Of a stretch of DNA of 32,024 nt, positions 1 to 7,686 are shown in pieces. Under the pieces are notes generated by a model. It saw nothing but the letters and a program-made list of their open reading frames with translations, did no database searches and was not told where the DNA came from. Source of the DNA: CAZMVU01 sp964569295 (GTDB taxonomy: Bacteria; Hydrogenedentota; Hydrogenedentia; Hydrogenedentales; JAGMZX01); assembly GCA_964569295.1 (NCBI GenBank), contig CAZMVU010000032.1, positions 1-32,024 on the forward strand, written 5' to 3'. Position numbers and translations under genes: made by a program. Numbering within the stretch: the stretch's first letter is position 1; each line of letters starts with the position of its first letter.

Positions 1-180
1 CGCGAGCCGGGAGGGCGAGCGTCCCGCGAGCAGGGAGGGCGAGCGTCCCGCGAGCCGGGAGGGCGAGCGTCCCGCGAGCAGGGAGGGCGAGCGTCCCGCG
101 AGCAGGGAGGGCGAGCGTCCCCGCGAGCAGGGAGGGCGAGCGTACCGCGAGCAGGGAGGGCGAGCGTACCCGCGAGCCGG
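1..180 (+). repeat. 24-bp tandem repeat array (7 full copies plus a partial one)
   Basis: Seven head-to-tail copies of a 24-bp unit begin at 1, 25, 49, 73, 97, 121 (25 bp, one extra C) and 146, and a partial copy runs to 180. The unit is a core agggagggcgagcgtcc joined to cgcgagc. Copies vary only at the C/A of gcgagc[c/a]ggg and at gtcc/gtac. The array is cut by the window edge, so its full length is unknown. The same core, with a longer tail and in opposite orientation, recurs at 2347-2633, and single copies occur at 10315-10332 and 12632-12687. There are no spacers between units, so this is not a CRISPR array. It lies in non-coding DNA upstream of the symporter gene. Confidence 0.95.
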
Positions 181-230
181 TCTTAACGAGTAGCCAAACA
201 AGACGAAGCAAAGCTGCTAAATACAAGTGC

Positions 231-254
231 GTTCCGAAATGGACATTTCGGAAC
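231..254. promoter_or_regulatory. perfect 11-bp inverted repeat upstream of the symporter gene
   Basis: The arms gttccgaaatg (231-241) and catttcggaac (244-254) are exact reverse complements separated by only two bases. The repeat directly abuts an AAGGAG (255-260) and ends 28 bases before the GTG at 283. It could be an operator for a dimeric repressor or an mRNA hairpin in the leader. There is no T-tract, so a terminator is unlikely. No matching palindrome was found elsewhere in the window. Function is not established. Confidence 0.6.
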
Positions 255-282
255 AAGGAGTTTCTAAACTTAGAGTGCCCCT

Positions 283-1224
283 GTGAATGTAGACCAGGTA
301 CAACTGAACTTCCAGAGCGACAGCATGTGGCTGTTGAACGCCATCATCGGCCTCATCATGTTCGGCGTGGCGCTCGACATCCGTGTCGAAGATTTCCGCC
401 GCATCGCGCGCTCGCCCAAAGGGCCGGCCATTGGCCTGCTGTCACAGTTTATCTTGCTCCCCGGCTTCACGTTCCTGTTAACGCGCCTCCTCGATCCCCG
501 GCCGAGCATAGCACTGGGAATGATCCTCGTCGCCTCGTGCCCGGGAGGCAACCTGTCAAATTTCATCACGCACCTTGCCAAGGGCAATGCTGCGTTATCC
601 CTCAGCATGACCGCCGTGTCCACCCTCGCCGCCATCGTCATGACCCCGCTCAATGTATCCTTCTGGGGCGGGCTGCACCCGGACACCGCCGCGATTCTCA
701 CCACGATCCAGCTCGATCCGTTTCAACTCGCGCTCACCGTCCTGCTGATTCTCGGCATACCCCTGGCCGCCGGCATGTACTTCGCCCGGCACTGGCCGCA
801 CCTCGCCCGCTATCTGCACACCCCTTTCAAGTATGGCTCTGTCGCATTCTTCATTATACTTGTCGGGGTCATCTTCAGCCGGAACTACGATATTTTCCTC
901 AATTATATCGGGTTCGTTGCGCTCGCTGTCGTACTGCACAACGCCCTGGCACTCGCTACCGGCTATAGCATGGGCCGGCTATGGCGGCTTTCTACGCCCG
1001 ACACACGCGCCGTCAGCATTGAAGTAGGCATTCAGAATTCGGCGCTCGGCCTCACGCTCATCTTCACGTTTTTCGGCGGCCTCGGCGGCATGGCGCTCGT
1101 CGCCGGTGCATGGGGCATCTGGCATGTCATCGCGGGGCTTGCGCTCGCGTCGGTGTGGTCGCGCCTGCCACAGCGGGAAGTCCGGGGACATGCCACGACC
1201 CAGGAGCTTCCGGCCGATGTATAG
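283..1224 (+). CDS. bile acid:sodium symporter (BASS/SBF) family transporter
   Basis: 313-residue integral membrane protein of the BASS family, secondary transporters that couple Na+ entry to uptake of bile acids, pyruvate, pantothenate or other organic anions. Hydrophobic segments run almost the whole length (roughly residues 13-290), consistent with about nine or ten helices. Two family signatures are visible: CPGGNLSN at residues 86-93 and EVGIQNSALG at 247-256; in characterised members these regions form the crossed helices and Na+ sites. The GTG at 283 is the first possible start after an in-frame stop at 271; ATG at 325 (residue 15) is an alternative, because AAGGAG at 255-260 is rather far (22 bases) from 283. 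A perfect inverted repeat lies just upstream. The next gene starts 164 bases later beyond a hairpin, so this gene may be transcribed alone. Family is certain, substrate is not. Confidence 0.93.
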   Translation: MNVDQVQLNFQSDSMWLLNAIIGLIMFGVALDIRVEDFRRIARSPKGPAIGLLSQFILLPGFTFLLTRLLDPRPSIALGMILVASCPGGNLSNFITHLAKGNAALSLSMTAVSTLAAIVMTPLNVSFWGGLHPDTAAILTTIQLDPFQLALTVLLILGIPLAAGMYFARHWPHLARYLHTPFKYGSVAFFIILVGVIFSRNYDIFLNYIGFVALAVVLHNALALATGYSMGRLWRLSTPDTRAVSIEVGIQNSALGLTLIFTFFGGLGGMALVAGAWGIWHVIAGLALASVWSRLPQREVRGHATTQELPADV

Positions 1225-1297
1225 GCAGGAGCACAGGCAGTATCAATACTACGTGGGTATTTACAGTATTGCTGCGCGTTTCTCACAAGCCGGAAAG

Positions 1298-1341
1298 AAA
1301 GGGACAGTCCCTGCTCGCGGACTCGCGCGGACAGTCCCTTT
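1298..1341. repeat. REP-like hairpin between symporter and dehydrogenase genes
   Basis: The arms aaagggacagtcc (1298-1310) and ggacagtcccttt (1329-1341) are inverted with one central mismatch, enclosing an 18-base GC-rich loop. Each arm also contains the near-palindrome gggacagtccc. On the minus strand the loop and part of an arm read tccgcgagcaggga, which equals the junction of the 24-bp units at the window start, so the two repeat types look related or recombined. It lies in the 164-base gap between two plus-strand genes. It lacks a clear T-run, so it is described as a REP-like element rather than a terminator. Confidence 0.6.
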
Positions 1342-1388
1342 GTTTGCTCCACTGCTTCCTGTGAGTTCTGGTCACGGAGCGGCAGGCG

Positions 1389-2195
1389 ATGTATAGGGGC
1401 AAGGTCATCGCGATTACCGGCGGCGCGGGCGGTATCGGCACCGCCCTGGCCCAACGGTTCGCCCAGGACGGCGCACGGATCGCCCTGCTCGACCGCGACA
1501 CAGAACGGCTCGAAGAAGCGGCAGAGAAGTTGCAAGCCGACGGTCATACCGTCTCGACGCACACTTGCGACGTGACGGACTTCGCCGCCTGCCAACAGGC
1601 CATGACCGAAGTCGTTGCCGAGCACGGCCGGCTCGATGTGCTCGTGAACAACGCCGGCCTTACGCAGGTGAGCAACTTTGTCGACACCGAGGTCGCGGTC
1701 TACCGCCGGGTGATGGACGTCAACTTCTTTGGTGCGGTCCACTGCACCAAGGCGGCCATCGACAACCTCATCGCGGCGCGCGGCGCGATTGTCGTGCTCA
1801 GCAGCATCGCCGGGTTCGCGCCGCTCCTCGCACGCACGGGCTACTGCGCCAGCAAGCACGCGCTCCATGGCTTCTTCGACACCCTCCGGGCGGAACTCGC
1901 AACGGAGGGGGTACACGTGATGCTCGTGTGCCCGAGCTTCACGCGCACCGGCTTCGCGCGCCGCGGCCTCGATGGCAAGGGCGGCACCCTTCAACTCGAC
2001 CGCAGTATGACGGGCCGCGTCCTCACGCCGGACCAGGTCGCCAGCGCCATCCATACCGGCCTTCGGCGTCGCCGCCGGTTGCTCGTCATCTCGCGCACGG
2101 GTAAGATTGCCTGGTGGGTGTCGCGTCTTATGCCCACCTTCTACGACCGTGGCATGCGCCGCCGGTTCACCGGCAAGCTGTGGCAAAAGCGGTAA
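1389..2195 (+). CDS. short-chain dehydrogenase/reductase (SDR) family oxidoreductase
   Basis: 268-residue classical SDR, a cytosolic NAD(P)-dependent oxidoreductase. It has a Rossmann nucleotide-binding motif TGGAGGIG near residues 10-17, an NNAG motif near residue 90, a catalytic serine in LSSIAG (about 138-139), and YCASK with Tyr152 and Lys156. An acidic D (LLDRD) after the second strand favours NAD(H), but this is inference. The basic C-terminal tail (RRRRLLVISRTGKIAWW...) resembles SDRs that act on lipid-like or membrane-associated substrates. ATG at 1389 is preceded by GGAG at 1376-1379. The substrate cannot be told from sequence, and no pathway partner is adjacent apart from the upstream organic-anion transporter. 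Confidence 0.92.
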   Translation: MYRGKVIAITGGAGGIGTALAQRFAQDGARIALLDRDTERLEEAAEKLQADGHTVSTHTCDVTDFAACQQAMTEVVAEHGRLDVLVNNAGLTQVSNFVDTEVAVYRRVMDVNFFGAVHCTKAAIDNLIAARGAIVVLSSIAGFAPLLARTGYCASKHALHGFFDTLRAELATEGVHVMLVCPSFTRTGFARRGLDGKGGTLQLDRSMTGRVLTPDQVASAIHTGLRRRRRLLVISRTGKIAWWVSRLMPTFYDRGMRRRFTGKLWQKR

Positions 2196-2346
2196 GCGTG
2201 GCTAAAATCGGATTCTTCGTGCCTTAAAGATCGTAACGGGCAATAAGAAACGGTGGAATCTCGAGCACCATCGGCAACCTGTTGCAGCATCACGCCTTGT
2301 CGACTCTGAAAAGTGCGGCGCCTGGGAGGGCGGTTGCCCCCGGCCT

Positions 2347-2633
2347 CCGTGTTGGGGGATTACGTGGGGTTTTCGGCTCGCGGGGACGCTCGCCCTCCCT
2401 GGGACGCTCGCCCTCCCTCACCGCCGTGTTGGGGGATTACGTGGGGTTTTCGGCTCGCGGGGACGCTCGCCCTCCCTGNNNNNNNNNNNNNNNNNNNNNN
2501 NNNNNNNNNNNNNNNNNNNNNNNNNNNNNNNNNNNNNNNNNNNNNNNNNNNNNNNNNNNNNNNNNNNNNNNNNNNNNNCTCCCTCACCGCCGTGTTGGGG
2601 GATTACGTGGGGTTTTCGGCTCGCGGGGACGCT
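2347..2633 (-). repeat. ~59-bp repeat array, inverted relative to the 24-bp array
   Basis: A complete 59-bp unit occupies 2419-2477, a 54-bp copy 2347-2400, and an isolated 18-bp core 2401-2418. After the N gap another copy runs from 2585 to 2633, where it breaks off inside the core (gacgct then tcctctgcc). Read on the minus strand, each unit begins with the agggagggcgagcgtccc core and cgcgagc found at 1-180, and then continues into a further ~34 bases containing acgtaatccccc and ggcggtg. The last six bases of yet another copy (ctccct, 2579-2584) emerge from the gap, so the array continues inside it. Confidence 0.9.
2479..2578. other. assembly gap (100 Ns)
   Basis: Exactly 100 unknown bases, the usual placeholder for a scaffold gap of unknown size. 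Repeat copies flank both sides in the same orientation, so the gap most likely marks a tandem array that short reads could not span. Confidence 0.98.
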
Positions 2634-2710
2634 TCCTCTGCCAAACATTTCCTACTTGCGGCGTGTGCTGCGCGCTGTGGCATACTTGGCGCATGGGCTC
2701 GCGATCTCCC

Positions 2711-4210
2711 ATGAGACTCTTTGTCTACCTCATATACCTTGGGGCTGTTTTTGGTGTCGGCGGCCTGGTGTATGAGCGTATTGCGGCATTCGAGGGACAC
2801 ATCGCCATTGCCCACGGCGGCATAGAGCAGGTGGTGGTGAACCTCTCCGAACAGGGCAAGCCGTTCTTGGGCAGCCACCGTAACATGCCGATCGACGTTA
2901 TCCCCTTTCACAATCCGCGTGCCGCCCGGCGCGCCTTCGACCCCGACACCGCCTATGATGTGCAGCATTTGCCGTTTCGCTTATCCCTGGACGAAGTCGA
3001 GGTGCTCGCGCAATTCCCACCCCGTGACCTGCTGGATATCCACCGGCGCGGCGAGGAGCCACGCACCCACGTCCTGACTATGGGCGCGCAGGTGTCCATT
3101 GGCCCAACTGCCTACACCGTGGCCGCTATTCGCCCGTGGTCAGGACTTGTTCGCAATCCCCGTGGCACCCCGATGGCCGCGGTTTCATTGCCGGGAAAAG
3201 ACGTCGGCTGGAAGCGCGAGGTGTTGCTGAACCCGGATACCTGGGTCTTTCCTCAGCCAGATGTCGCGCTGCTGTTCCGCTGGTTTTCCGATGAAGACGC
3301 GGCCCGCGCCGTGCAGGACACCCCGCCGCCCGCCATGACTTCCGGACGCTGGGGTGTGGCCGACGGCGGGCGCGTGCACTGGTTGAACACGGTTACGCCC
3401 GGCGCCGGCTTCGTGCTCGATGACGGTACCGAGGTCACGCTCGCGCGCGTGGAAGAAACGCCGCCGCGCATCATTGCTGCATTCGAGAAGGATGGCGACG
3501 TGCGTAAAGAAACGGCGGCGGCCAACACGGCGGACGAGGGCCCGCTGCGGTATGAACACCCGGGCCTGGTCCCCAATGCCTACCTGCTCGATGCCTGGCG
3601 CGATGCCGCCGCGCGCGTGACGGCTTATACCCACGGTGAGCGCATCACCGTGCGGGAGATGGCGGCTAGTGCGTCGTGGGCGCCGGCGGCATTGGCGGTT
3701 CCGATCCGGCTCGACCAAGTCATGGCCCAGGCCCTGCCGGTTCTCCCAAAGAATATCGAGGGCGAACCCCTGCACGAAGTCGTCCTACAGAGCAACGGCG
3801 ACACCCTGCAATTGCGTGAACGGACATACAACCACCATGACGGCTTGCGCCTGCGCTATTACCGCGCCGCGGCGCCACCGCGTGTGCGCTACCACCTGCG
3901 CGCCCGCTATGAAGACGGCGCAGAAACGGACTTCCTGCTCGCCCCCGGCGACACGGCCCGCGTGGGCGCCTGGGTTTTCGAACAGGACGTGGATTTCCCG
4001 AACGCGGCGGCGATCGGACGGCTCCATGCCCGGCGAACCCTGGGCACGCCCGCGCAGATGGCCGGCATGGCGATGGTGGTAATCGGAGCGTTCGGCCTTG
4101 TCATTGCACGGTTCAAACCTTCCCGGTCTCATGCGCCGGCGCCGAAATCCACGCTGGATAGCACCACGGCCAAAACCGGGCTACAAGACGGCGAAGCAGC
4201 ACCGGATTGA
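2711..4210 (+). CDS. bitopic membrane protein with large extracytoplasmic domain (possibly ResB-like)
   Basis: About 499 residues. A hydrophobic helix sits at the very N-terminus (MRLFVYLIYLGAVFGVGGLV), then about 430 polar residues, then a second helix near the C-terminus (MAGMAMVVIGAFGLVIARF) followed by a basic, proline-rich tail. That arrangement and a phrase LPFRLSLDEVEV recall the periplasmic part of ResB/Ccs1 cytochrome c assembly proteins, but ResB normally has three helices before this domain and no CcsA partner is nearby, so the assignment is weak. ATG 2711 is chosen because the helix starts there; ATG 2693 is possible. Neither has a strong ribosome site. The frame stays open upstream only through repeats and the N gap. 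The next gene begins 65 bases downstream and is probably co-transcribed. Confidence 0.6.
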   Translation: MRLFVYLIYLGAVFGVGGLVYERIAAFEGHIAIAHGGIEQVVVNLSEQGKPFLGSHRNMPIDVIPFHNPRAARRAFDPDTAYDVQHLPFRLSLDEVEVLAQFPPRDLLDIHRRGEEPRTHVLTMGAQVSIGPTAYTVAAIRPWSGLVRNPRGTPMAAVSLPGKDVGWKREVLLNPDTWVFPQPDVALLFRWFSDEDAARAVQDTPPPAMTSGRWGVADGGRVHWLNTVTPGAGFVLDDGTEVTLARVEETPPRIIAAFEKDGDVRKETAAANTADEGPLRYEHPGLVPNAYLLDAWRDAAARVTAYTHGERITVREMAASASWAPAALAVPIRLDQVMAQALPVLPKNIEGEPLHEVVLQSNGDTLQLRERTYNHHDGLRLRYYRAAAPPRVRYHLRARYEDGAETDFLLAPGDTARVGAWVFEQDVDFPNAAAIGRLHARRTLGTPAQMAGMAMVVIGAFGLVIARFKPSRSHAPAPKSTLDSTTAKTGLQDGEAAPD

Positions 4211-4275
4211 TGCCCGCCTGCGGGCCTCTTATAATCACCCGCCGCGAATACAATCATCGCAACGGAGAATGTCTG

Positions 4276-6888
4276 GTGATCGAAAACCAACAACCAGAAC
4301 AAGAACAACCCACTCCCGGCGAAGAATCCACCGGCCACGCCGGCCTCGACAAGATTCTTTCCGAGGGCGCGGTCGATTTTGACAAGGGTATCGACACGGC
4401 GCAGGTGTGGGTGAGCGCCTTTCTCATCGTGCTGCTGGGCGTACTGCTCTACGCCGGCGCCCTCGGCGCGCCGTTTCAAGGCGAAGACAGCACCCTTGTC
4501 CACAGCAATCCCGCGATGCACCAGGTAACCACTGCGGTAAACGCCCTCGATGCGCAACCCGAGGCCCCCCTCGCACTTCTCGGGCTGGCGTTGAACTGGC
4601 GTCTCACACCCGACAGTCCCTTCGGCTTCCACCTCGCCGCACTGCTGCTGCACATCGCCAATGGCCTGTTGCTCTACCTGCTCGTACGCCGGCTCCTGCC
4701 GCGCGGTGTCCCGGAGATCGTGGCTGTCGCCGCCGGGTTGCTGCTCGTAGCCCACCCCCTCGCCACCCATACCGTGCTCTACCTGCCCGGCCGTGCGGCG
4801 TTACAGGCGGTCTTCTTCGCGCTGGCCGCATTGAACCTGTACGTTTTGGCGACGCCTTCCGCGGACCAATGGCGGCCTGGCACACTCATGGCTGCACTCG
4901 GATGTTACCTCTTGGCTGCCGGCAGTCATTTGGCGACCATGGCACTGCCGGTGCTCGTGCTCTGGGTCGATGTGATTCGCTTCGGTGTCCCGGTCTTGGC
5001 GCGTCGTGCTGCGATCCATGGCGGCGCACTGCTCGCCCTGCTGCTCATGCTCATGCTGCGTGCCGCCGCACCACATGCCGAGGGCACGGCCTATCCGGAA
5101 AGTTTCCTCGAAGCGGGCAATACATTAGCGGCATTTGTATCGAGCGCACTGCGCGCACTCGTCACGGGCGGCCCCGCCGCGCCCATTCCGGCCGATGCCG
5201 CCAGCATTGCTGTCGGCGTACTGGGCGCCGGCATTGTGCTGCTGCTTCTGTTGGCGGCGCTCATACTGCTGGGGGTGCGCAGCGTAGCCGGGCTGGCCCC
5301 GCTCTGGCTGCTGGTCATGGGGTGTGCCGTGGGGTGTCTCCTACCCCTCGATAACGCCCTCGCCGCACATTGGTTCTACCTGGTCCTCCCGGGCGCCGTG
5401 CTGTTGGTCCCCTGGTGCATCAGCCTGTTCCGCACGCCCGCCGTGCGCACGGCGTTGGGGATAGGCGCCGCAGCGCTTGTCTTGATTGCCGCCCTGGGTA
5501 CTTACCAACGCAATGTCCAGTGGACCGAGCCCACACGCCTGTGGCCGGCGGCGGCGCAAGCCCACCCGGAAGACCAGCGGCCGTGGCGATATTTGGCCGA
5601 ACATGCCGAAAACCGGGCCCAACGTGCACCCGATGCCGAAACCGCCCGGGAACACCTCGCCAGCGCCGCCGGCTACTGGGAAGAGGCCCACGCCCGTGCC
5701 GCGAACGATGCGGAAATCCGCAAACACCTTGGCCATGCCTTGCTGCAAATAGGCCAGGTGCCGCAGGCCATAAACCACCTTGATGCAGCCCGGCGCGCGC
5801 TTCCTTTCGACGGCGAGGCGGCGGCCTATGCTGCGCGCGTCTATGACCTCCGCCTGCGCACCCGTATCCTCGAACGCATGGATGGTCTCGTGGATGCACT
5901 GGGCTGGCCCGGCGAACTGGCGAATAACCTTGCCTCCGCCTTGATGGGCGCACCACCCGACGGTAATGCCGCGCGCGTGCTCGTGCGCCTGTACCGCCAT
6001 GCTTTGAAAGACGCCCCCACGGTGAAAGCCGCTCGCGCGGCCATCGACCGATTCGCCCGCGCCGACACGCTCGATGCGCTCACAGACCGGGACCGCCTGG
6101 CGTATGCGCTCCTATTGGCCGGCCTTGACAACGTTCAGGATGCGCACGCCGCCCTGGCCGGTATTCGTGGGCAACCGTGGAAAGCACCGGCCGAAGCATT
6201 GAGCCGCCAGTTCGAAGACCCGTTGCAGCAGGCAAAGGCCCGGGAACAGGAATCGGAGTCATTGCTCGCCGACCCCGCGAAAGCGGTGGATGCCCTGCAA
6301 CACCGCGCCGAGTCTTTGCTGTTGCGCGGCAGGTTCCTTCAGGCGGCGTACTTCCTCGAAGCGATCATCGGGCGGGCGGCGGACAATGCCGCGGCGTGGA
6401 CGCTACTGGGGGTGGTCCGCGCGGAACTCGGGCAAACCGATAGCTTCCTCGCCGCCCATGGCGACAGCCCCGCTGCCACACGCGACAATGTGAATGATTT
6501 GGCTACGCGCTGTGCGGGGCGCGGGAATTGGACAGCCGCGGAGCAGTACCTGGCGCAAAAACACGGCACGGAAAACTTCGCACTCCAGCGGGCACTGGCC
6601 GAAGTGGCAGGCGCCCTCGGGCAGACGGCCCGCGCCGAACAGATTCTCCGGGAGGCCGCCCGCGCCGATGCGCAAGCGCCGGAACCGTGGCTCGGCCTGG
6701 CAGACCTCGCTTTGGCAGAGGGTCAACCGGAGGCCGCCGCCTGGTTCCTTGCGGAAGCACAAGAACGTGGCGCGGCGGGGACTTCCCTCGAGGAACGGCG
6801 CAAACAGTTGGAAGCGGCCGGCGTCGCGCCGGTCGACCCGGACGATACTACTGAAGAAGAAGTACCCGCACGCACGATCATCCGTTGA
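4276..6888 (+). CDS. TMTC-like polytopic membrane protein with C-terminal TPR repeats
   Basis: 870 residues in three parts: a short acidic cytosolic leader, a multi-helix membrane region (about residues 45-410), and an alanine-rich helical region of tetratricopeptide-type repeats (about 430-850). The membrane part carries marks of GT-C glycosyltransferases of the TMTC type: an acidic pair Glu70-Asp71 in the loop after helix 1 (FQGEDSTLVHSNP), a FHLAALLLHIAN helix, and AHPLATHTVLYLPGR, which matches the family's HPv-T-V--GR pattern. Eukaryotic TMTC proteins O-mannosylate secreted proteins; bacterial relatives are mostly uncharacterised, so an enzymatic role here is inference. GTG 4276 is preferred over upstream TTG 4207 because GGAG (4264-4267) lies 8 bases before it. 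It follows the bitopic protein in the same orientation and ends 12 bases before a converging gene. Confidence 0.7.
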   Translation: MIENQQPEQEQPTPGEESTGHAGLDKILSEGAVDFDKGIDTAQVWVSAFLIVLLGVLLYAGALGAPFQGEDSTLVHSNPAMHQVTTAVNALDAQPEAPLALLGLALNWRLTPDSPFGFHLAALLLHIANGLLLYLLVRRLLPRGVPEIVAVAAGLLLVAHPLATHTVLYLPGRAALQAVFFALAALNLYVLATPSADQWRPGTLMAALGCYLLAAGSHLATMALPVLVLWVDVIRFGVPVLARRAAIHGGALLALLLMLMLRAAAPHAEGTAYPESFLEAGNTLAAFVSSALRALVTGGPAAPIPADAASIAVGVLGAGIVLLLLLAALILLGVRSVAGLAPLWLLVMGCAVGCLLPLDNALAAHWFYLVLPGAVLLVPWCISLFRTPAVRTALGIGAAALVLIAALGTYQRNVQWTEPTRLWPAAAQAHPEDQRPWRYLAEHAENRAQRAPDAETAREHLASAAGYWEEAHARAANDAEIRKHLGHALLQIGQVPQAINHLDAARRALPFDGEAAAYAARVYDLRLRTRILERMDGLVDALGWPGELANNLASALMGAPPDGNAARVLVRLYRHALKDAPTVKAARAAIDRFARADTLDALTDRDRLAYALLLAGLDNVQDAHAALAGIRGQPWKAPAEALSRQFEDPLQQAKAREQESESLLADPAKAVDALQHRAESLLLRGRFLQAAYFLEAIIGRAADNAAAWTLLGVVRAELGQTDSFLAAHGDSPAATRDNVNDLATRCAGRGNWTAAEQYLAQKHGTENFALQRALAEVAGALGQTARAEQILREAARADAQAPEPWLGLADLALAEGQPEAAAWFLAEAQERGAAGTSLEERRKQLEAAGVAPVDPDDTTEEEVPARTIIR

Positions 6889-6900
6889 TATGCCGGGAAA

Positions 6901-7686
6901 TCATGCCTGGTCTACACCGGATGCCGCCAATCGGGCGAAGGCGGCCCCGTCCCATTCCCAGGCGTAATGTCGCAATTCCCAGCCTTCCCCCGCCCCTGCC
7001 ACCGCCCCTACGTATCCCCCGGCGGGCGCAAGCATATGCACCGTCCACGCGCCCGTCAACGGCCATCTCGTAAAACGCCGGCACACCACATCTTCGTACA
7101 ACACCTCCGGCGCAACGAAGCGCCCCACGACCGACGGCCGCAAACCGCAGCCCAGTGCCTTGCCAACCGCTTCCTTCAGCGTCCACAGGCGCGCAAACGC
7201 CGCCGCCCGTTCCCCGGCGCTACAAGCCGCAACGGCTACGGCCTCATCATCGGCGAAGAAACGTTTCGCGAGTTCAACCGCGCGCACTGCCGGCCGCACC
7301 TGCTCGACATCCACGCCGACGAGCCGCCCGCGCGCCGCCGTCACGAGCGCCACATTGCCCGAGTGGGCGAGGCTGAAGCTCCAGCGGCTCGTGGGAAAGA
7401 GGTGCGGTTTGCCAAAGGCGCCGTACTCGAAGCGCACGCCGCCCGGGGCAACGCCGATAAAACGGCCTAATATGGCGTGAAGCGCGGCGTGTGCGGCGAC
7501 GTAACGCCGCCGGCTTTTGTCATTGCGCTGCCCATCCGCCCGCGCGCGCTCCGCCGCGGACAAAACGTCCCGGCAAACGGATAAGAGGGGCCCATCCGGC
7601 AAGTCCAGTCCAATACGCCACACATGCACCACGCAATCCTCGCGCGGCGGCTGTGCAGGCACCACCTTCCGGGTACGCACCGTCAC
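6901..7686 (-). CDS. 4'-phosphopantetheinyl transferase (Sfp type)
   Basis: 261-residue cytosolic enzyme that transfers phosphopantetheine from coenzyme A to a serine of acyl- or peptidyl-carrier proteins. Sfp-type signatures are present: the substrate-side FSLAHS (His108), GVDVEQVR with Mg2+ ligands Asp126 and Glu128, and FARLWTLKEAVGKALG with Trp168, Lys171 and Glu172. The length fits Sfp rather than the shorter AcpS type. The GTG start at 7686 uses the last G of the upstream TAG stop (tagtg), implying translational coupling to the remnant glycoside hydrolase frame; GTG 7680 is an alternative. No carrier protein, polyketide or non-ribosomal peptide gene is in the window, so its carrier is elsewhere. 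It converges with the TPR protein gene. Confidence 0.93.
   Translation of the reverse strand: MTVRTRKVVPAQPPREDCVVHVWRIGLDLPDGPLLSVCRDVLSAAERARADGQRNDKSRRRYVAAHAALHAILGRFIGVAPGGVRFEYGAFGKPHLFPTSRWSFSLAHSGNVALVTAARGRLVGVDVEQVRPAVRAVELAKRFFADDEAVAVAACSAGERAAAFARLWTLKEAVGKALGCGLRPSVVGRFVAPEVLYEDVVCRRFTRWPLTGAWTVHMLAPAGGYVGAVAGAGEGWELRHYAWEWDGAAFARLAASGVDQA

Larger units (their letters stand above)
2196..2710. other. intergenic region dominated by repeats and an assembly gap
   Basis: No credible gene. From about 2347 to 2633 it consists of a GC-rich repeat array interrupted by 100 Ns. An open frame runs through the repeats into the next gene, but it is low-complexity, includes the unknown bases, and is not taken as coding. 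No convincing promoter was seen for the gene starting at 2711. Confidence 0.75.

Noticed and set aside
1..180. Tandem repeats as a CRISPR array
   Set aside because: Units are directly adjacent with no unique spacers, and no cas gene is present.
1032..2186. 384-codon open frame on the minus strand opposite the symporter and dehydrogenase genes
   Set aside because: Arg/Ala/Glu-rich shadow of GC-rich codons on the other strand; no family motif and no ribosome site.
2282..2710. Longer N-terminus for the bitopic protein, starting at 2282
   Set aside because: It would translate low-complexity repeats and 100 unknown bases; the hydrophobic anchor starts at 2711.
4207..4275. TTG 4207 as start of the TMTC-like protein, overlapping the previous stop
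   Set aside because: GTG 4276 has a well-placed GGAG; the extra 23 residues look non-coding.
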